Positions 33,716 through 44,584 of a stretch of DNA of 64,000 bases are shown here, in pieces. The notes beneath the pieces were generated by a model that had not been told where the DNA came from, did no database searches, and saw nothing but the letters and a program-made list of their open reading frames with translations. The stretch spans positions 64,072,917 to 64,136,916 of the forward strand of contig CM059198.1 in NCBI GenBank assembly GCA_030323885.1, written 5' to 3'. The translations under genes and the position numbers were made by a program. Source of the stretch: Branchipolynoe longqiensis. Its lineage: Eukaryota > Annelida > Polychaeta > Phyllodocida > Polynoidae. Numbering within the stretch: the stretch's first letter is position 1; every line of letters begins with the position of its first letter.

Positions 33716-33860
33716 CTGGCATGAATAATTGATTAAAATCATGCACATTACTCGACCGTAAAAGTTTAATTGAGAGCTTATGTGGCCACCATACTGGTTT
33801 TATTGCATTCTCTCCCAATTCATTAACACTACACCAATATAGATAAACATTGTGCACTCA
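33716..33860. mobile_element. Fragment related to the MULE-like element at 44808-45212
   Basis: GCATTCTCTCCCAATTCATTAAC and the preceding GGCCACCAT match the right half of that element by eye. Ends are not preserved. Confidence 0.45.
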
Positions 33861-34056
33861 GTGGAACCAACACCTCCACAGCCTACTGAGGCACTTGTTG
33901 CTAATATTTCAATAGGGTTGTCAGTCACCCCTGCTCTAAATAGAGGTCAACAGTAAAAGCTGGGAAACAGTGCCCAAGGACAGGAGATCATGATGTGTTT
34001 CTATTCGCAATGGCATAGAATGGTTTGAAACTGATCTTATACATATCTCAAGCTAA

Positions 34057-34413
34057 AGCCCCTGTCACACCTCACTGGATTGGAGGAAATGGAAAGAAAC
34101 TGAAAAAAGTCCGTTGATAGTCCGGTTTGTGTCCGTACAAGTTTTGAACATGAACAAAACTTGGAACAGATGCCGACGGATTGACGTCTACGGTTCTTGC
34201 CTGGTTTGAGTTTGTTTCATCCGTTGGCTATCCATTCATGTCAGTTTCATGTCCGTTTTATGTCCATTTCATGTCCATTTCATGTGCGTTCGTCCAGCGG
34301 CATTTGACCCAATATCACAACATTTTGACACATTTTAATACAATTTGATACTTATGACACCCGGACTAGACAATTCTGCCCGTTGTTCAATCCGGAGATG
34401 TGTGACAGGGGCT
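34057..34413. mobile_element. Harbinger-type MITE, 357 bp
   Basis: AGCCCCTGTCACACCTCACTGG and inverse CCGGAGATGTGTGACAGGGGCT, flanked by TAA (34054-34056, 34414-34416). The inside shares GTCCGT/ATGTCC motifs with 30962-31556. Confidence 0.88.
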
Positions 34414-34767
34414 TAATCAAAAGCGTCAGCACAGGAAAGATTGTCTCCATCCCCCACCAGACTCTACATCCACTGCCGCTATGCACATACGTCCAACATA
34501 CCACCACGTATCCTGAGCACAATTTGGACTCTTCAGTCATTGACAAATTCACACAAAAGTGATGAGGTTTGTCATCATTGCCACCGATGGAGAACCAAGA
34601 AGAATAATGCAGGTGAATCATTTGTTTAATCCTTACCTGTCTGCTGATCACATGGTGTCAACTTAGTTGGGGCAGAAACGCACTCACCTGATATTAAAAC
34701 AAGAAAAGCAGTCACAATCAGAATAATTTATATTTCTTTAATTGCATCGAATCAAAGTATGTGGCTG

Positions 34768-35661
34768 TTCAAAGCTGCATAAGTCCAATGAAAGAAGCGT
34801 ATTTTCAAGACCAAAACACTGACCTAGATTTGATTCTACGTATCCAACTTATATCCTGGTGCACTTTTAAACATGTGTTGCCACACACAAGGGAATACTG
34901 AACCAATTGACTAGAACCTGTTACTGCAGAAGGTTATGGTGTCAGAGTTGTGGCATGTTTGCACTTCAAATATCTCAATAGCTAACCATTTAAAATAAAA
35001 GATATGTCAACATAAAGTAAGATAGATTATGACGATCAACCTATTATATTTACCTCAGAAATTGCAAAAACTCAAAATCATTGTGTAAAGTCGTCGGCTG
35101 GCAGCTGTAGTTGTGTAGGCAGGCTAAATAAGACATCACCCCAGGCAAGTATAAGAAAGGTAGAGTATAAAGTGTGCAGGAAGACAGACAGCTTGCACCC
35201 TCAGGTTTATTATTATATAGTGGTTTTAGAATCCAAGATGGCCTGTCACCTGACCAGATCCTCCAATCAACAGTAAGCATTCACATATCCACCAATCAAC
35301 AGTAAGCATGCTTGTAACCATGCCTTGGTTATTTTGGCCTCACTGCCCTGTTGTGTCTGGGTGTGCAATGATCCGTATCCAACAATTTGGGGGAGGGGAG
35401 GGGGGGGGGGTTTGTGAGCAGACCTGCTAAGGCCCTATTACACTAACAGTATTGCCCCTCTCACACTATCTATATAATACACAATGTCTATTTAATCTAG
35501 GTAAAGGTATCACCAACACTATTCAATACCACATGCATCTGGTCACATTACATCATTTACCTTTTATACAACATTTGTAATCCCTTATAGACCAGTTCAC
35601 ATCACCCACCAATGTGCAATTTTCGGAATATTTTACAATTGGACTATGCAACTTTAATTAA
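34768..35661 (+). mobile_element. MITE family M, copy split by a solo LTR
   Basis: 34768-35083 (AAAGCTGCATAAGTCC onward) and 35638-35661 (ATTGGACTATGCAACTTTAA) together match the 51852 copy. The 554 bp in between are a solo LTR. Confidence 0.85.
35084..35637 (-). mobile_element. Solo LTR family L, 554 bp
   Basis: Minus strand starts TGTAAAATATTCCG and ends GACTTTACA, with a TGTAAA/TTTACA inverted end. ATTG flanks both sides (35080-35083, 35638-35641). It contains ACTATATAATAATAAACCTG (TATA and polyA signals) in transcription order. It has exactly the same length as 43753-44306. Confidence 0.85.
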
Positions 35662-36014
35662 ACTATCGAGGCGTTATATCTAACTAATATTCCTGAAAAT
35701 AGAATGGAATAATGAAACAAGAAACATTAACAGACACATATATCTAATATTCCCGAAAAAGAAAATGTAGTATAAAATCAGGTTATCAGCTCTTTAAGAG
35801 GAAGGGTTCAATGTGGCACGGCAACATCTTTTAGGACAGATTCCGGACGACGGGTTACTGGCACTTACCGCTAGGCCACCCTGCTCAATCTATATGCCGA
35901 CAGCTTTAAAACAAGTGCACCGGTGATGGGCGTCCCAGTAATGAACGTCCAGAGCTGGTTTCCGGTAGGAAGAGCAACACGTCTAGTTACTGTTACTGCA
36001 CACCAAGCTATGCA

Positions 36015-36262
36015 CAGTCTTTGACTTTTGTTGTTGTTGTTCGTTTGTACATTGTTTAAGCAGGGGAAATTTCAATCACGGACGATTGGTCTTCCTGATT
36101 CCACTGCTTCTTGCCCTATCCTTATAATGCCGAGCGCCTGGCTAGGAAGCGACAAGTATCAATTTTTAAGTCATTGGTTTGAATTGACCAGCGTTCGAAC
36201 ACACGACCCCACGGACTACAAACACAGGAGATGGGCGCTCTAACTCATTCGGTCATCCTGTT
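36015..36262 (-). mobile_element. SINE type B
   Basis: Plus strand: GTACATTGTTTAAGCAGGGG, TTGCCCTATCCTTATAATGCC, then a reversed head with CATTCGGTCATCCTGTTGGG. Confidence 0.82.
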
Positions 36263-36442
36263 GGGCTTTTACTTCCTGGCAACATCTAAAGTTATATCAG
36301 GATGGGTACGTAGTTGTGACAGTGAAAACTCATGGCGACTTGATAGTGCTGCCCAACTTGGAGACCAGCAGCCAGCATCACGATCTGATATCCCACTCAG
36401 TCACATTATCCTGATACTGAGCTAACCATTACTTGTCCTATC
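36258..36442 (-). mobile_element. SINE type A, tail half
   Basis: CTTCCTGGCAACATCTAAAG ... GATCTGATATCCCACTCAG. It stops at ACTTGTCCTATCC and adjoins a type C SINE. Confidence 0.78.
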
Positions 36443-36768
36443 CTAATGGCATTCTCTGTGGCAGAGTGGTTAGAGTGTCTGACTTTTTTCTAGGTCAGAA
36501 CTCCTAATCTGAGGGTCGGCAGTTCGATTCCCCATGCCCCCAGCTCTGCCAATTTGGATTTCCACTGCTGTGTATAACTTACAGCGTCATCAAAGGACGG
36601 TTGCTCTCATACCATGTCTATGCGGTGTGGGAGGTTCAAAATCCCTTGGGTCGGTAAAAGTGTAGGCTTGGGCTTTCTATCAACCAGCAGTGGAGTGGGG
36701 AAGACCAGTCGTCTGTGACTGGGATTTCCCCTGCTTGGGACAATTAATGTACCAAAAAAAAAAAAGAC
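36443..36768 (+). mobile_element. SINE type C with type B tail
   Basis: Head GGCAGAGTGGTTAGAGTGTC and B box GCAGTTCGATTCCCC, body TTGGATTTCCACTGCTGTG, then AGACCAGTCGTCTG and TTTCCCCTGCTTGGG, the tail also found on type B, ending in poly(A). Confidence 0.82.
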
Positions 36769-36919
36769 AAAAAAAAAGAGAGACAAATAAGTGTTCACAC
36801 TTCCTGTCTACCATTCGCTATAACGCTATATCGCTAATAATGCAGAGCGTCAGGCTAGGAAGTGACAAGTACATCAATGTTTAAGTAATTCGTTTGATTT
36901 GTCACCATGACCCATTATC

Positions 36920-37245
36920 CCACGGGGCGCAGCGGCTGAATGGGTAGAACGCAGGCCTCCGGTGCGGGAGATGGGGAGTTCGATTCCTGGTCGAGTCAAA
37001 CCAATGACTTCCACAAATAATACTTGCAGCTATCTAGCTTGGCGCTCGGCATTAACAGAACAAGGCAAATAACTGGTTAGTTCAGTAGCCACATAATGTG
37101 ACTGAGTTGGATATTGGGCCATGATGCTGGTGGCCTAATCTCCCAGTGAGGCAGCACTATAAAGCCATCATGTGTGCACACTGTTCCAAGTCGGTACCCG
37201 TCCTGATATGACATTAGATGTTGCTAGGACGTAAAACAACAAAAC
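36920..37245 (+). mobile_element. SINE type A, full length
   Basis: GGGCGCAGCGGCTGAATGGG (A box), GGGAGTTCGATTCCTGG (B box), body, and tail GACATTAGATGTTGCTAGG + ACGTAAAACAACAAAAC. Confidence 0.9.
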
Positions 37246-37324
37246 ACTATTTACAGTTCAGCTCTGCTTGCAGCTAATTACTACCTACACACCGCCAACC
37301 TAAGGGTATCAGGGTGCAGTTAGC

Positions 37325-37650
37325 AGGCTGTTGGAGGTATGCGTCCTTGCAACATCTAAGGTCATATCAGGACAGGTATTGACTTGCGACAGTGCCCACT
37401 CATGGCGACTTTATACTGCTTCCCCACTGGGAAATCAGGCCACCAGCACCATGACCCAATATCCCACTCACTCACATTATGATGACACTGAGCTAACCAG
37501 TCCAAATCCTATCCTATTAATGTTGAGTGCCAGGCTAGTAAGCGGCAAATATCAATTTTATAAGTCATTGATTTGAATCGGCCGGGAACCGAACTCCCGA
37601 AGTCCCATATGCGAGGCCAGTGCTCCACCGATTCGGTCACCGTGCCTGGT
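37325..37650 (-). mobile_element. SINE type A, full length
   Basis: CTTGCAACATCTAAGGTCAT ... GCCGGGAACCGAACTCCCG ... CCGATTCGGTCACCGTGCC. Confidence 0.88.
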
Positions 37651-37944
37651 ATATGAGCTTACATGTTGCTAGGATGTAAGACAACAACACATATTTATAG
37701 TCCAGCTCTGCGGGCAACTAACTACTACCTGTGACCTACGGGTACCAGCGGGCAGTTAGCAGACTGATGACATGAGCATAAATCCTTGTCAAATCAAGCA
37801 TCCCCCATCTTCATTGCTCATTCCAGACACGGACAGTGACAGCATATCATATCATGAAGATACATCACACTGCGGCAGGAAGCTTCTAGAAATGTCCGCG
37901 CAGAGAAAAAAACTAGTGATGAGAGTTCCGAAAAGTAAAGCGAA

Positions 37945-38200
37945 GCTTGCTTTATTTAAAGACGCCTCTAGCGCGCATTGATTTTTGTATCATTGGCTAT
38001 TGGACATCAAACATATGGTCATTCTGGCATATTTCTTTGGAGGAAACCCACTGCCGCCACATATTTCCTTATTTCTTACATCGGGTACTGTTTCCGATAA
38101 GCAGCAATGGGTCTTTTACATGCACTTTCCCACAGACAGGACAACACATACCACAGCTGTTGATGAACCAATTGTGGACCACAGGTTTGTATGTTCCGAT
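37945..38200 (-). mobile_element. RUDI-like V-SINE, head missing
   Basis: CTTTATTTAAAGACGCCTCTAG, GGCTATTGGACATCAAACA, TACATGCACTTTCCCACAG, ending near GTTGTGGACCACAGG-type sequence. Confidence 0.82.
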
Positions 38201-38259
38201 AATACAAACAGTAAAGGTGGAATTGGGTGGTGTAGGTCTTATTTGTAATGTCATTAAAA

Positions 38260-39540
38260 ATAAGTATCATTTATTCCTCTGAGGCTGACTGGAAAGCTTT
38301 ACTTACTGGTAGGTGGGTTTGGTAATGACCCTTCAATGTTTGTCAATAAGTATCTATTTTAGTTATTCGTGAAAAATAAATGGAAAAGTTTCTGTCCCTT
38401 TTTTGGTCATGTATTTTTACCAATGTATTTCTTTATTTCTCCAATACAGAGTATACATTATTAATTCGATTTCTGTTGGTGATGTCATATCTTTTTAAAA
38501 GTACTTATTTATTTATTCCTCTGAAACAATGTGGATAGACATGTAATGGCCCACGGCCCTCCGACTCTCTCGCTCACATGGAAGAACACCAAGATTCAAT
38601 TCAGTGTACGCTTCACCCTGGGTTTATTGAACCATCTGCTCTTTGCGGCGTCAGTAGTTGTCTGACCCGCCCCCTGACTCGCCAGATCCCACATCGACTC
38701 TATAGGTGTGTGTGGGGGGGGTGGGTCAACCACACGCAGTAGAGGTCAGCCCAGTTGGGGTCTGACCGGTGGTGACCCGTGCCGCCACCTAGCGCAGTGT
38801 AGTGGTACTGCGCTGGTGGCGTCGTAGTCTCCGCTGCTACCGCGTGATAGTAGAGCTCATGTTCAGACTACTACAGACGTATGTGTAGCTTGTTTTGATA
38901 TGATTTGATTTTATTCGCATATGAATTTATTCCTAGAATACAATGTGCACATTATATTTATTGGTTATGTCGGTAATCTCTTTTTTATATTTCACAAGTA
39001 TATTATTTATTCCTCCGATCTCAAATGTAAGGGTTTATTTCTATCTAATTGTAGTGCTGTCATTTCATTTGGCTAAATTATATATTTTAGTCATCCGATG
39101 TAAAATACAAAGCCACACCTTCCGCTTTTTTGATAATATTTCTTTTTAATCATGTTTGTATTCCTGCGATCCAAAGTCCTTATTTATTTAATTTCTTTGT
39201 GATGGTGTATTTATGCTGCCCCGAAGGGCTAAGTCTGATGACATGTTTTCTCCGCTAGACAGTAATAGTCTTTGTGGTTCCCCTTGTTTTATTACTTGTA
39301 TTTGTTGTGTAGCTATCTACTGTATGCCTTATTTTCTATGTATTTGTTGGTAATTGTATAGGCATACATACGTGAGTTTGAAAGCCTTTACACATTCTCT
39401 ATGTGCTGTGCTCTAAAATAATAGGATTAAACAAATTAAGGGGGACTAATAACGAGGATATATTTATTCCTTAGAAACAAAATGCAATGGCTTATTTATG
39501 CACATTTTTGTGTAATGTCAGGCTTACAAAAAAAAATTAT
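38260..39540. other. AT-rich spacer with a recurring TTATTTATTCCT motif
   Basis: TTTATTCCTC or close variants followed by an ATG-containing segment occur at about 38272, 38512, 38925, 39005, 39157 and 39460. On the minus strand these are AATAAA-type signals. The block 38542-38875 inside is GC-rich and unlike the rest. Confidence 0.5.
38542..38875 (-). mobile_element. Possible solo LTR, 334 bp
   Basis: Starts TGTAATGGCCCACGG and ends GACTACTACA, flanked by GACA and GACG. On the minus strand it carries TTCAATAAACCC, a polyA signal, in the right part. The imperfect duplication and single copy keep confidence low. Confidence 0.4.
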
Positions 39541-39870
39541 TAACCAGGAATATGGCTGGGCTGTACCCGACCAGTTAGGATCTTGTCCAGGGATGTCAAC
39601 CAGTGACATCGTCCTATGCTTAGTTAATGGAGTTGTGATGATGGATGGCTAGTGGACTAATGCTTAGCTAATGAACCTTAAAAGGTTGCAACGCGTGCAG
39701 AGATAGGGCCAGGGAAAGGGGTGCTCCAATATCAGCGACTGATGACTGATTCATAATGTCACATCTACCCAAAGGCAGCGCCAGTCAAAATATCTGCCAT
39801 CCAAATATCATAGTACCATAATGTTCGGGTTCTAGGTAGAAACTGGAGCTCTAATTTCCAACAAACTCAG

Positions 39871-40471
39871 ACTTGCTATCCGGACCACACTTCGTCCACA
39901 CCTCTCTCTATCTCCTCTCTGCTGGCCTTGCTCCTTCTTGATATTGTCTGAAAAGAGTTCCAGGAAGGGGAGCCCGCCAGCATTTCACTTTCTACTCTTA
40001 CTGTGTCCATGTCTATGGCTCGCTGGTTGGTCACCATAGAGCAAATAGACATGGTCCTTTGACTCAACTCTCCTCATTTCTGTTTCCTAGATTCTACCCT
40101 TTCTATTTCTCCTAGGCATACTTCTCCCCCTGACCAGGTGAGTTGTGTGCTTGGGTGGGGCCCTGTACCTTTCTCTCCCTTTGCTCTCATTGCTGGAACC
40201 AACGCTGCACCCATCTTTACCCGGCCTTCCTCGAAACCCTTGCTGCTGTCTGCTGGTTACAAGTGCTCAACTACCACCGGACTGAAGAGATTCGGTGCCA
40301 CCCCAACGCTTCGCCGTTACAACGATGTAAAGATGTCCCCAGCTTCTACAACCGCCCCTACTGAAGATTAATCTTCAACCAAAGATTGGGCCGATTTATC
40401 GGAGCCTCTATATAATGTTGCAGTTCTGCAACCAGTAACCATCGTAAGGTTACAAACCACCCCAAGCAAGT
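39871..40471. mobile_element. 601 bp element, ACTTGCT ends, 9 bp duplication
   Basis: Begins ACTTGCTATCC and ends AGCAAGT. AACAAACTC flanks both sides (39860-39868, 40472-40480, with AG/GG beyond). A 611 bp relative is at 45468-46078. Short inverted ends with 9 bp duplications fit a MULE-like element, though a non-coding retroposon is possible. Small frames in it are conserved with the relative only in part, so I do not call a gene. Confidence 0.6.
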
Positions 40472-40544
40472 AACAAACTCGGTCGTTAAATCTGTAAGAG
40501 CGTAGGATTCATGTGTGGAAGTTTGAGTTGTTCAAATCCTGGCC

Positions 40545-40855
40545 AAGTCAAAGCACCTGTGAAGGTGTTGGTCATCCTATCGATGTTGCTAAGTGGACCC
40601 ATTTGCATTTTAGGCTATTTTCCATTCCAACCAGTGGCCCACAACTGGTTCATCAAAGGCTGTGGTATGTGCTGTCCAGTCTGTGGGAAAGTGCATATAA
40701 AAGACCCCTTGCTGATCATTGGAAAGAGTAGCCTATGTGGTAGCAGCTGGTTTCCTCCAAAGAAATAAGCCAGAATGACTGTATGTTTGACATCCAATAG
40801 CCAATGATAAAAACCAATGTGCTCTAGAGGCGTCATTAAATATAACAAAGTTTTT
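40545..40855 (+). mobile_element. RUDI-like V-SINE
   Basis: GTGTTGGTCATCCTATCGATG (head B box), AACCAGTGGCCCACAACTGG, GGGAAAGTGCATATAAAAGA and CTCTAGAGGCGTCATTAAAT. Confidence 0.85.
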
Positions 40856-40894
40856 TTTCATTCTTAGCTGTTCCTGAGATATACGTTGGTGGCA

Positions 40895-41110
40895 ATGCCA
40901 GGATGCACTATCTAAGCCTTGTCACTTTATAGTGACACTGCACCAAACAGTCCACTTCCTACCCTACTAATTCCCAGCGGCAGGAGATGTGCTGCCAAGT
41001 ACCAATTTCGAACTCTTCGGCTCGGCGCCACCGGAGATTGGAATCCACAACTTCCTGCGCCGGAAGTAGGCGTTTTAGCACTGTCAACCCATCGGTTCTG
41101 GGCCCGTAAT
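40895..41110 (-). mobile_element. Diverged SINE head and body
   Basis: ACTTTATAGTGACACTGCACC, AGTCCACTTCCTACCCTACT and CGCCACCGGAGATTGGAATCC follow the order of a reversed type A copy but are strongly diverged. Confidence 0.4.
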
Positions 41111-41191
41111 ATATAGATATATATATAGATATACATATATGTGTATGCAGGGACAACTATGTGATTAAAGGGAAAGAAATGCTGGAAGAGT

Positions 41192-41475
41192 TTGTTTGTT
41201 TGCAACATCTAAGGTCATATCAGGATGGGTACCGACTTGTGACAGTGTGTACTCATGGCAACTTTATAGTGCTGCCCCACTGGGAGGCCAGGCCCCCAGC
41301 ACCATGACCTGATATCCCACTCAGTCAGATTATCCTGACACTGAGCCTACCAGTTCTTGCCCTATCCTAATGATGCCAAGTATCAATTTTTACGCCATTG
41401 GTTTGACTCGACCAGGGTTCGAAACCACGACCCCACGATCTACCAACACGGGAGACAGACAATCTAACTTAGTTG
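41192..41475 (-). mobile_element. SINE type A
   Basis: GCAACATCTAAGGTCATATC ... GACCAGGGTTCGAAACCACG ... GATCTACCAACACGGGAGAC. Confidence 0.88.
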
Positions 41476-41680
41476 TCACTGGAGAGTTATCTCGTCCTAT
41501 GTCAGGCTTCAATATACAAATATAGTAATATATGTGATGTATAGCGCATTATGCAAGTATATAAATATGTATTTGGGAATTGTTGTCATATTGTTATACT
41601 CCTAAAACCCAACATTATAATGGTGAGGCAACCTGCAAGCATTACCGGATGTTGACAAGTGTAAGTCGCATCGGAGGATG

Positions 41681-41719
<39 letters not shown>

Positions 41720-42006
41720 TATATATATACACATATAACATATAACGAAGTGAGGCCCGTTCACAGTTCGGCCGATATCCGCAGGTCTCGGTCACGGCGC
41801 CACAGTGATCAGATCCGCAGTGAATAATCCCTTCGCTTTGATACTGATAGACCGATGCTATTAACCATCTTAGTATAATGAATATTATTCCGACTACATC
41901 TTGAGCTCCCACCACTTTCTTTACTTATACTCGTGTAATTAATTATACATCACACAATCAGAATGGGGATTATCTAAACAAAGGTTCCTGTCAATATGAT
42001 CTAATA

Positions 42007-42905
42007 TTAAAGCTATATAGTCCGGAAAAAAAGGACCAAATCTTCAAAAGCAAAACACTTATCTAGATTTTAAACAACATATTCAACTTAAGCCCTGTTC
42101 ACACGGGAAAAGTTTAAAGCGATTTAGACAAGGCGAATAATATGAATCGATTTAAGTTTGAAAGTGTTTCGCATTCACATGGGCAGTGCTTGAGTCGGTT
42201 TAAGGCGGAAGTGGATATCTGCGCATGAGCAAGTCCAGACTAACCAGCGCCAGTTTGGGTTCATCGACGTCGGCACGAGAGAGTGTGGGTTCGACCTAGA
42301 TATGTATGGACTGAATCGTATTGGTTTGGAACGGTCAAAACTTCTGCTGGGCAGTGAAACCCTAAAGATAAATGATGACAAAAATATCTGTGCACAGCTA
42401 GCAGTTTCATAGACCAAATTTACCGGAAAGTCAACAAACTCAAGTCTTGACTGTGACATCCTTAATCCGCCTCAACGAATCCGCTTGCGTCCATAGAGGC
42501 CACTTACGTCGATTTAAGCTAAATCGCTTCATCTATACTACCGCGTGAGGTGGTATAAATGAACCGATCTAGCTGAATCGATTCAGCCCTAAATCGCTTT
42601 AGCGTAGCGTCCACACGAATGTGAGTCGAACTAAGCAAGGCAATTCATATGAATCGAATTAACTGCCCCGTGTGAACAGTGCTTTAGAAGTTAGATACCG
42701 GTGCATCTATTAAGTATTCGTTGCTAAATATAAGGGCATGCACATTCATTCAATAGAACCTTTCACTGCTGAAGTCCATGGGGTTAGCGTTTTGGGAAGC
42801 ATGTCAACATTACTTTTACATCTTTGCACTTCAAATATCTCCTAAGTTAGTCATGTTCAAACAAAGTTATTTAAAAAAAATTAAAGTAAGGTGCATTATA
42901 ACTGG
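42007..42905 (+). mobile_element. MITE family M, copy split by a Harbinger-type MITE
   Basis: 42007-42090 (TTAAAGCTATATAGTCCGG... CATATTCAACTTA) continues at 42684 (TTAGATACCGGTGCATCTATTAAG), exactly as in the 51852 copy (CTAACTTAGATATCGATGC). The 3' end is lost near 42905. Confidence 0.85.
42091..42683. mobile_element. Harbinger-type MITE, 593 bp
   Basis: AGCCCTGTTCACACGGG at the left, CCCGTGTGAACAGTGCT at the right, TTA on both sides (42088-42090, 42684-42686). The interior has many AATCGATT/GATTTA motifs in both orientations. Confidence 0.88.
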
Positions 42906-43012
42906 GCAGGGACCGTTCTGTATTTCCATGAATAAATTCTTGTTACACCTACTTACTGTTTGTGTCGTTTCTTTGTCGAACCAATGACACAAATAACTGG
43001 ATTTGTTGGGGC

Positions 43013-43352
43013 ACCAGACGGGATGGCCGAATGAGTTAGAGCGTCCGTCTCCCGTGTTGGTAGATCGTGGGGTCGTGGGTTCGAACCCTGGTCGAGTCAA
43101 ACCAATGACTTACAAAATTATACTTGTTGCTTCCTAGCCAGGCACTCGGCATTATTAGGATAGGGCAAGGACTGTTTGGCACAGTGTCAGGATAATGTGA
43201 CTGAGTGGGATATCCGGTCATGGTGCTGATGGCCTGATCTTCCAGAGCGACAGCATGTCACCATGAGTGTGCACTGTCACAAGTCAGTACCTGCCCTAAT
43301 ATGATCGTAACTTTTGCTAGGACGTAAAGCAACAACAAACAAACAAACTGCA
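43013..43352 (+). mobile_element. SINE type A, intact reference copy
   Basis: A box GGATGGCCGAATGAGTTAGAG, B box GGGTTCGAACCC, then CTTCCTAGCCAGGCACTCGG, GTCAGGATAATGTGACTGAG, CACTGTCACAAGTCAGTACC, and tail GCTAGGACGTAAAGC + (AACA)n. The best-preserved copy of the family here. Confidence 0.93.
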
Positions 43353-43449
43353 TTTAGGCCACAGATACTAAGATTGCACATTAAATAACTCCCAGCGGAT
43401 AGACTGTTTCACCGTCTATAACTTACACCTACTGGTTTGATTAATATTA

Positions 43450-43570
43450 ATAAAAAATAGACCAGACACATTACTAGGATAGGGAAAGGGGCAGTGGAAT
43501 GGGAAAGACCAATTTTCCGCGATTGAAATTTCCCCTGCGTAATCAACTAATATACAAACAAACAAAAAGT
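43450..43570 (+). mobile_element. SINE type B, tail half
   Basis: TTACTAGGATAGGGAAAGG, GCAGTGGAATGGGAAAGACC, TTTCCCCTGCGTAATCAAC, then ACAAACAAACAAAAAG. Confidence 0.75.
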
Positions 43571-43669
43571 TGCATGGATCCTATTTCTGTCCCTATGAGG
43601 ACTTACCAGTATTGAGATCCATAATCAGGTCAAATGAGTAGAGGACCCCGTCATTGCATCTGGTAAGCC

Positions 43670-44532
43670 CGGACGGGGTGCCCCAATGTGTGAGTGCGCT
43701 GGGTTCATGTGCCGAAGGTCGGGGATTGGAGTGCCGGCCGAGTCAAACCAATTGTAAAATATTCTGATAAAACACATTGGTGGGGAATGTGAACTGGTCT
43801 ACAAATGGTCTATAAAGGTAAATGATGTATAGGGCCAGGTGCATGAATGTAATTATGTAGTGCTGGTGATCCTTTACTTGTATTAAATAGTCATTGTGTA
43901 TTCTATAGATAGTGTGAGAGGGGCACTACTGTTAGTGTGGAAGGAGCTCAAGAGCTCTAATCACAACCTCCCCCCCCCCCCCAACTGTTAGTCATGGATC
44001 ACCAAACACACAGACAGAATGGGGCAGGTGAGGCCAAAAGCAGCCACAAGGCTGCCACAGTCTGCATAGTGACATAAGAATGCTTACTGTTGATTGGTGG
44101 ACCTAGAAATGCTTACTGTTCATTGGAGGGCATGGTCAGGTGATATGCCATGTCAGGTCCAGAACCCACTATATAATAATAAACCTGAGGGTGAAAGCTC
44201 TCACTTACTTTACTTTCACTCTATACTTTGCCTTTCTTATACTTGCCTGCATTGATTTCCTATTAGCCTGCCTACACAACTACAGCTGCCAGCCGACGAC
44301 TTTACACAATGACTTACTACCTTGCCTGGCTTGTAGCATCACTATAATAGGACAAGGACTGGTTAGTTCAGTATTACTATACTGTGATTGAGTGTGATAT
44401 ATGGTCATGGTGCCATCGGACTGTCCTAACAGTGACGCAGCACTAACAAGTATACAAAGTCACCATGAGTCTACACTGTCACAAGTCGGTACCCACCACG
44501 ATTTGATCTTAGATGCTGCTAGGATGTAAAGC
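43670..44532 (+). mobile_element. SINE type A split by a solo LTR
   Basis: A diverged head up to GAGTCAAACCAAT (43752) resumes at 44307 with CAATGACTTACTACC and runs through body and tail (CTTAGATGCTGCTAGGATG). The junction matches uninterrupted copies, which read CAAACCAATGACTTAC. Confidence 0.85.
43753..44306 (+). mobile_element. Solo LTR family L, 554 bp
   Basis: TGTAAAATATTCTG to GACTTTACA, CAAT on both sides (43749-43752, 44307-44310). Contains CACTATATAATAATAAACC. Same length and same target word as 35084-35637 (ATTG on that strand). The solo state implies deletion between two LTRs of a former full element. Confidence 0.87.
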
Positions 44533-44584
44533 ACCCAGTAATCAAGCCCAATATGCTACACTGATTTATATTTCATTTAATCAC

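Noticed and set aside
39876..40371. Small frames shared with 45473-45975 as a conserved gene
   Set aside because: The two copies keep similarity at DNA level across the whole element, and the frames shift relative to each other; element boundaries and duplications explain the similarity.
43013..43100. tRNA gene with good A and B boxes
   Set aside because: It is the head of a type A SINE followed by the standard body and tail, and dozens of copies exist.
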